The notes beneath the pieces were generated by a model. That model made no database searches, had not been told where the DNA came from, and saw nothing but the letters and a program-made list of their open reading frames with translations. Positions 55,084 to 59,996 of a stretch of 59,996 bases of DNA are shown piece by piece (the first letter of the stretch is position 1; every line of letters begins with the position of its first letter). Origin of the DNA: a virus. The position numbers were made by a program, and so were the translations under genes. The stretch covers positions 1 to 59,996 of IMG/VR virus record IMGVR_UViG_3300042304_001206. One strand, written 5' to 3'.

Positions 55084-56913
55084 TTAAAATGTAGCCGTTC
55101 CTAATGTTTTAACCCTAACTTTAATATCTTTATTTGGGAATCTAATTTGGAAGATTTGATTTGACTTCATAAAGATCATATTATCGGACTGATTTATCAA
55201 TCTAGTGTTTTGATCTGTTGTTTGTGATGGTTCTGCGGATGAATATTCACCACCTATTTTACTGTAAACTCTGGTCTCAATTACATTTATCACACCTGAT
55301 ACACTACCTACGATTTTGTTTAAAGCACCGATAAACAAAGGATCACCCATTTTACGTTTTTCTATTGCAAAATGTTCAATTGTATCCTGAATTACCGTTT
55401 GTATAATATCTGTTTGATTTGCGTTTTTATCTATGTTTAAATCAATTTCTAACCCCATATCGATGACTTCACCACTTACAATATCCAAATAGTCATTAAT
55501 CATTTTATATTCCGTAAGATAGGTTAAAATGTTTGATTTTAATGTATATGAAACAGTATCGGTTAAATTACCTTGGTCATCGTATGATAATAATTTAATT
55601 CTAATCTTATTATCTTCCTCCATAACATTAACCTTCGCAGGTGCTCCATATGTTGATGGCATCGTTTCAATTAATGATTTATAATCATTTAATGTTACCG
55701 CTCTATTTTGTGCTGCAAAGTTATATGAAACCATATTACGAATTTCTTCGATTGTTGGTTGATCTGCACCACCTACTGCAGGTGTTATATTATTAACTCT
55801 AAGTGATTGTACCACACCAGTATTCTTTGCTGGTACAGGTCCTGAAACTATAAATTCAACATCATCTACGTTTGTAATTACATTCACCCCTAAGTTACTA
55901 TCTTTACCACCACCCACACGATATTGTACAAATAATGTTGTATTAATTTTTGGTGTAGTTCCTAATGATAGATTATTTAAATAACTCGCCAAATTAACTT
56001 TCAATTGTCCTGTCATATAGTTATCCAAATTGTCTAATGGATTAACTGTACCCGAACCAAATGTTAATGAAAAATAACCTTCAGGTGTATATTCTGTTAT
56101 GAATTTATTATTTACAGGTAAAAATGTTCCTGCAGTAAAATTATTTGTATCTGATACAGATGTTGGGTCTGGTACAAATACTTTGTCTTGAATTAATGAT
56201 TTAACCTCATACCACTTATTTGTGATATTAGAAAATTCATTTGATGTTGGATTACTTGTAAAAGTTGTACCGTCCTTATGAATAACAGATGTTACTCCTA
56301 ATACGTTTTGTTCAGGTAAGTATAATTTTAAGAAAGGTTTTTGATCCGCTTGGTTTATAACTCTTCTATAAATTTTTGTTATACCATTTACAACTGGTTC
56401 TCTTTTTGTAATTGTATAAGATATTAATCTATTATTTACATCAAAATTTGGTATTTTTAATCTATTAGGTTCTCCTTTTTTATTAAATGGAACCGAAAAA
56501 TCAATATCATCAATTGTTTCAAAAACTTGACCTCCACCTGAAACTTGTGCTCCACTTTTTAATATACCCAAATATCTAACATCTTCTTTATCTCCTCTTA
56601 CATCTACAGTAATTGAGAAATCACATAACGCTACTGATGGTCTAACACCTGGTAATCTAATACCATATGTTTTTGCGATATGATATAATGATTGTCTTTG
56701 TTGTGCAAAATCCAACATAGTTTCCTGCCAAACTCTATCAATATGAAAATGTAAATTATCCGCAACCGCGGCATTAATATCTAATAATACCGAATAAATC
56801 GATGCGTCGTTAAAATTTTTAACTAAATCAGGATAGTAATTTTTAGTTAATGTTACTAATTCATTTCTTAATCCCTGAAAATCTCTTGTTGCGTATGATA
56901 TCTGTTTACTCAT
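55084..56913 (-). CDS. baseplate wedge protein, T4 gp6/baseplate J-like
   Basis: A 609-residue protein with the gp6/J layout: N-terminal YATRDFQGLRNELVTLTKNYYP, then NDASIYSVLLDINAAVADNLHFHID (docking helices), the central beta region, and VTLNDYKSLIETMPSTYGAPAKVNV, the J-family motif, near residues 406-430. gp6 forms the inner baseplate ring that holds sheath and fibres. It directly follows the gp25-like gene (1-nt gap), the standard contractile-tail order. No signal or transmembrane segment. Confidence 0.9.
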   Translation of the reverse strand: MSKQISYATRDFQGLRNELVTLTKNYYPDLVKNFNDASIYSVLLDINAAVADNLHFHIDRVWQETMLDFAQQRQSLYHIAKTYGIRLPGVRPSVALCDFSITVDVRGDKEDVRYLGILKSGAQVSGGGQVFETIDDIDFSVPFNKKGEPNRLKIPNFDVNNRLISYTITKREPVVNGITKIYRRVINQADQKPFLKLYLPEQNVLGVTSVIHKDGTTFTSNPTSNEFSNITNKWYEVKSLIQDKVFVPDPTSVSDTNNFTAGTFLPVNNKFITEYTPEGYFSLTFGSGTVNPLDNLDNYMTGQLKVNLASYLNNLSLGTTPKINTTLFVQYRVGGGKDSNLGVNVITNVDDVEFIVSGPVPAKNTGVVQSLRVNNITPAVGGADQPTIEEIRNMVSYNFAAQNRAVTLNDYKSLIETMPSTYGAPAKVNVMEEDNKIRIKLLSYDDQGNLTDTVSYTLKSNILTYLTEYKMINDYLDIVSGEVIDMGLEIDLNIDKNANQTDIIQTVIQDTIEHFAIEKRKMGDPLFIGALNKIVGSVSGVINVIETRVYSKIGGEYSSAEPSQTTDQNTRLINQSDNMIFMKSNQIFQIRFPNKDIKVRVKTLGTATF

Positions 56914-56914
56914 C

Positions 56915-57367
56915 TTATATGTTTAAAATTATAAAGTCGGAAGTTGAAAATGACCCGTTATTAACTGTATATTCTATTTTAACTACCGCCGTATATGGTT
57001 TTGTCGATTCATCAGAAACCCTAAATAATCTTTCATCTTCATCTTGTGCGATACTTCTTTGTCGATTTGGATCGTCTTCCGCTGATGTTATAGATATATT
57101 TGTAATATCTAAGTTTGGTATGAATTTTTTAACTCCTTCTCTGATTTCTTCTTCAATTAAATTATATGTAATTGCGTCATTTTGATCGAAAATGTATTGA
57201 TATATTCTTGTTCCAAAATCAGGTAAGTAATATCTACTACCTTTTCTTGTTAAAATAAGGTGTATAAGATTGGCTCTAATCTCCTTTTCAGGGATTTCAG
57301 TCATATTAAGATAATCTCCTTTGGGGCTATCTCTAAATGGATAATCAATACCGTACGTTACTGCCAT
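56915..57367 (-). CDS. baseplate wedge protein, T4 gp25-like
   Basis: A 150-residue gp25/lysozyme-like wedge protein: YGIDYPFRDSPKGDYLNM near the N-terminus, EIRANLIHLILTRKGSRYYLPDFGTRI at ~25-51 (conserved R-G-x-R-x-x-x-P-x-x-G), and helix LIEEEIREGVKKFIP. It caps the sheath initiation ring. I chose ATG 57367 (MAVTYGI) over an in-frame TTG at 57373. A TATTTATT element lies 4 nt upstream, so this probably begins the baseplate transcript. Confidence 0.9.
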   Translation of the reverse strand: MAVTYGIDYPFRDSPKGDYLNMTEIPEKEIRANLIHLILTRKGSRYYLPDFGTRIYQYIFDQNDAITYNLIEEEIREGVKKFIPNLDITNISITSAEDDPNRQRSIAQDEDERLFRVSDESTKPYTAVVKIEYTVNNGSFSTSDFIILNI

Positions 57368-57371
57368 ATTC

Positions 57372-57379
57372 AATAAATA
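57372..57379 (-). promoter_or_regulatory. TATTTATT variant of the late promoter-like element
   Basis: TATTTATT on the coding strand, 4 nt before the gp25-like ATG at 57367. Confidence 0.45.
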
Positions 57380-57397
57380 TAGATAAACCTAAAATGG

Positions 57398-57565
57398 TTA
57401 TGTATCCTCTTTTATTTTTGAGTTCCCTTTTATAATATGTGGGGGGTCATAAGGACAATTTGCACATCCATTGGAACAACAATACCCTCGTTTCTGTAAA
57501 AACAAAGAAGTCAGGACCATAAGCCCCGACTTCTCATCTATGTAATAATCTACTCCTTCTACCAT
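57398..57565 (-). CDS. small Cys-rich protein, DUF5522-like (55 aa)
   Basis: Short gene whose ATG overlaps the ribonucleotide reductase stop (TAATG). It reads MVEGVDYYIDEKSGLMVLTS..., then LQKRGYCCSNGCANCPYD, then a basic tail ending KIKEDT. The YY.....G..V.T...L.RGYCC..GC..CPY pattern matches the short DUF5522 family that is common in Bacteroidetes (from memory). The four-Cys cluster probably binds metal. Function unknown; tight coupling to the reductase suggests a supporting role. Confidence 0.75.
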   Translation of the reverse strand: MVEGVDYYIDEKSGLMVLTSLFLQKRGYCCSNGCANCPYDPPHIIKGNSKIKEDT

Positions 57566-59826
57566 TAGATACTTGTTACGTCACATTGTGCTCCACTACA
57601 AGCCTGAGCAGCATAGTCAGAAATACTCTTGTATTCTGGTTTATTCAAAATTTCACCGAAGTTTACTTCTTTGAATTGACGAGTAATAGTTTCCCACTTA
57701 TAGAATAAATGAACGTCTTTTAAACAATAAACCATTTTCTTCATATCTCCTTTAAAGTAATTCTTAGCAAACTTTTTGGCTCTTGATAACCAATATTCTT
57801 TTAATAAAACTTGTTCTCTTGTTCCTGTTAATAAAATACTTCTATCGAGTAATGTGTCACAAGCCAACCATAAGTTTTGATTAAAGTAATGTAAACCATC
57901 AATAATTAAACCTGACGCTAATAATGATCCTTTACCATATGTTTCAATAACTTCATTTAAATTCAATACTGATGTAAATGGTGCTTGATTGAAATCTTTG
58001 TCTCCGTAATCTGACATGAAACTAACAGCGGTAAATAAATCTCTTTGTTCCCAAATATAATCAACAATTGCATCTTTATCATCAATAATAACTGTACAAG
58101 ATGTATTATGATTTACCGGCATGTAAGCACATAACTCAGGATTAGTTCCCGCATTTACCCAATGTTTTTGAACCAACTTAATTAACTCAAGGTGTTTAAT
58201 ACCTTTCATATCCTTTTTGAATAAACCAACTTTTGGATTTTCAACTGGAACAAATACAACGTAATCTGATTTAGTTGAAGACCATACACTTTCTTCTAAT
58301 AAGAATCCCATGTTTTCTTCCAACCATTTTGCAGTATTACTTTCTTTATTCAACTGCATGATACGGAAATACTTCTCAGAGTGTTCAGGATGAATACCTG
58401 ACGCAGTTCCTAACACAACTGATGCATTACCTGAAGGTTTTACACACGTAGTTCTTGCCGCTTGGTTAATTCCAATTACCGCCGCTAATTCTTTATTAGC
58501 ATCTTTTACAGCTTGTGCTCCTTCTTCTAATAATTCAGCATTAAATAATTTAGGATTATTCATCCAACCTGTAATACTAACACCTAACAAAGCTTCTCTT
58601 TCAAAGATCGCTTTACTTGTTTCACCTAAATAAGGGAAATTAGTATATCCCGCTTGTAATGTTCCTAAGAAAGAAGCATCTTTACAAGCCTTTAAAAACT
58701 TTTCTTTTGTTGTTGCCTTCTCAGCATTGATCTCGGTTAAATTACAACCTTGAATACCGAACTTAGATTTGTTGTCTTTAACATATTGTTCAACTTCATC
58801 ATATTTGATTTTACCAAAATCAATTGTATCTAATACAGGGATTTTCATAATCTCAAAACATGGATTAAACATATCAAACCAACTGTTCGCAAAAACAAAA
58901 CCAATATCATTTGCTCCGTCATTTAATTGTACCAAGTAATTGAATTGTTCTTTAACAACTTCACTTCTCAATAAAATAACTGAGTTATTACTACGACCTC
59001 TTTGTGGGTTTTCAATTCTCCAATTACCTGTCTTAGCGTGGATCATCTCATCATCATTAGGATCAACAATCATATTCAAAGCTGAACGTCTAACTCCTCC
59101 CGATAATACAGCATCCGCTGAATGACAAATAATATCAAACGCTAAAATAGGACGAATTTTTTCTCCTTCATTAGTTAACCACTTTTCAATTAAAGATTCT
59201 ATTTTTTCTAAAGATTGTTTTAAACCATCAGGACCAGGTGCTTTAAAACCACCGCTGATGAATGAACCTTTCTCACGAATTAAAGAATAATCTAATTTAA
59301 CTTCATAACCTGCATATTCAGGGAATGGTTGTTCGTCAACAAAGTAAGATGATAACAATACACCCAATGCGTTTGCCCAACCTTCAATTGAATCTTCAAT
59401 ATAAAAAGTTTTAGTTCCTAAAGTTCTTTTTTGTATTCTACTTAAATTATTTACAAAAGGAGTTAATAATCCTCCACCAAATCCACAACCAGATAATGCC
59501 AAGTAAAAAATCTCTTGAAATACTCTATTACGAGCAATGTGTCCTGATGTACAGTTAAACATTCTCGTGTTATGTTTCATAATTTGTTCGTGTCTGTATT
59601 GTAAGTTTCTTTGTGAAGCTAATACAGCTTGATCTTTCATACTCTCAACGGCAGATTGTAAATATGGTTCAATTGCCTCAGCATAATCTACATATTTTTT
59701 TCTGTGTCCGTCAATTATGTTCTCACATGCGTCTTCCCACGTTTCATATCTTTTTTCATCTTCCTTCCATTTGAAATAATCTGAGTGTAACTTTAAGTCA
59801 CTCAGAAATTTTTTACCTTTCTGCAT
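57565..59826 (-). CDS. nrdJ: adenosylcobalamin-dependent (class II) ribonucleotide reductase, monomeric type
   Basis: A 753-residue reductase close in length to the monomeric Lactobacillus-type enzyme. Motifs: RMFNCTSG at 89-95 (conserved Cys), LSGCGFGGG at 111-119, CHSADAVLSGGVRRSA at 234-249, active-site NPCFEIMK at 321-328, KPSGNASVVLG in the second half, and the redox-active C-terminal Cys pair ACSGAQC at 742-748. It converts ribonucleotides to deoxynucleotides using coenzyme B12, so it works with or without oxygen and depends on host cobalamin. Thioredoxin and glutaredoxin at 12107-12691 are candidate reductants. No beta subunit is needed. Confidence 0.9.
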   Translation of the reverse strand: MQKGKKFLSDLKLHSDYFKWKEDEKRYETWEDACENIIDGHRKKYVDYAEAIEPYLQSAVESMKDQAVLASQRNLQYRHEQIMKHNTRMFNCTSGHIARNRVFQEIFYLALSGCGFGGGLLTPFVNNLSRIQKRTLGTKTFYIEDSIEGWANALGVLLSSYFVDEQPFPEYAGYEVKLDYSLIREKGSFISGGFKAPGPDGLKQSLEKIESLIEKWLTNEGEKIRPILAFDIICHSADAVLSGGVRRSALNMIVDPNDDEMIHAKTGNWRIENPQRGRSNNSVILLRSEVVKEQFNYLVQLNDGANDIGFVFANSWFDMFNPCFEIMKIPVLDTIDFGKIKYDEVEQYVKDNKSKFGIQGCNLTEINAEKATTKEKFLKACKDASFLGTLQAGYTNFPYLGETSKAIFEREALLGVSITGWMNNPKLFNAELLEEGAQAVKDANKELAAVIGINQAARTTCVKPSGNASVVLGTASGIHPEHSEKYFRIMQLNKESNTAKWLEENMGFLLEESVWSSTKSDYVVFVPVENPKVGLFKKDMKGIKHLELIKLVQKHWVNAGTNPELCAYMPVNHNTSCTVIIDDKDAIVDYIWEQRDLFTAVSFMSDYGDKDFNQAPFTSVLNLNEVIETYGKGSLLASGLIIDGLHYFNQNLWLACDTLLDRSILLTGTREQVLLKEYWLSRAKKFAKNYFKGDMKKMVYCLKDVHLFYKWETITRQFKEVNFGEILNKPEYKSISDYAAQACSGAQCDVTSI

Positions 59827-59859
59827 TTGTTCTTTTTTCTTTTATGTTTGTTTTATTAA

Positions 59860-59996
59860 TTACTTTCCGGCCACTTGTTGTCTCCTTTTAAATGCTTCCG
59901 CCGCTCTATTAGCATTTATCTGAACTTTTTGTTCTTCGTGTCCCAATAATGTATTTTGAGACTCTGTATCAATAAGAAGAAACTCGTTATTGAATT
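59860..59996 (-). CDS. C-terminal 44 residues of an unidentified protein
   Basis: Open frame entering from the right edge and stopping at 59860 (TAA). It reads FNNEFLLIDTESQNTLLGHE and ends with a basic helix (NRAAEAFKRRQQVAGK). Too little is visible for identification. It precedes the reductase by 33 nt of A-rich sequence with no Shine-Dalgarno. Confidence 0.7.
   Translation of the reverse strand, partial: FNNEFLLIDTESQNTLLGHEEQKVQINANRAAEAFKRRQQVAGK

Noticed and set aside
57505-57525. Hairpin AGAAGTC...GACTTCT followed by a T-rich tail, at first taken as the reductase terminator
   Set aside because: It lies inside the DUF5522-like coding frame, whose family motif continues past it, and the T tail is interrupted. 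A weak attenuation role cannot be excluded.
1-59996. Diversity-generating retroelement, suspected because of repetitive adhesins
   Set aside because: No reverse transcriptase and no template/variable repeat pair were seen in the window.

Overview
This window reads as part of the genome of a large, AT-rich, T4-like contractile-tailed phage (myovirus). It encodes homologues of T4 gp25 and gp6 (baseplate), gp46/gp47 (recombination nuclease), a gp61-type primase, a RuvC-like resolvase and many virion proteins. A Bacteroidetes (Flavobacteria-like) host is inferred from several points: start codons have A/T-rich leaders with no clear Shine-Dalgarno in those I examined; two TAnnTTTG boxes sit in front of genes; and there is an Hc1/histone H1-like protein, a DUF5522-like CC..C..CP protein and a protein with the C-terminal tail typical of Bacteroidetes rhomboids. 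No tRNA, CRISPR array, reverse transcriptase, integrase or transposase was seen. Both window ends cut through genes.

Layout. Nearly everything is on the minus strand, so transcription runs from high to low coordinates. 59996-57398: end of an unknown gene, a monomeric class II ribonucleotide reductase and a coupled 55-aa Cys-rich protein. 57367-35839: baseplate and tail module (gp25-like, gp6-like, a 1205-aa protein, several unknown virion proteins, and a set of proteins whose small Cys-containing domains are joined by Pro/Thr linkers). 35799-26039: DNA metabolism (RuvC-like, structured RNA/terminator, primase, PD-(D/E)XK exonuclease, gp47-like, coiled-coil repeat protein, unknown, membrane protein, restriction endonuclease plus adenine methylase pair, gp46-like, ClpP). 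25985-21025: envelope/lysis-like proteins, a sigma factor, and a membrane protein whose reading frame breaks at an A10 run. 21041-16499: small or acidic proteins including a ParB-like protein and an Hc1-like protein. 15743-16518: a two-gene plus-strand island. 15670-12107: Dam-type methylase, NusG-like factor, AAA+ ATPase, thioredoxin and glutaredoxin. 12029-1388: three consecutive collagen-like (Gly-x-y) fibre genes. 1300-1: two Pro/Thr-rich proteins, the last running off the edge.

How it fits together. The phage carries its own sigma factor and NusG-like factor. A strong recurrent motif, TATTTATA on the coding strand, lies 4-21 nt upstream of the start codons of virion and lysis-like genes and a few nt upstream of a structured RNA; it is the best candidate for a phage late promoter. 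Two other genes (ClpP and an unknown) instead carry the host-type TATATTTG box. The surface proteins make up over a third of the window and are built from recombining low-complexity stalks (collagen-like or Pro/Thr) with repeated small domains, suggesting a fast-evolving adhesin set.
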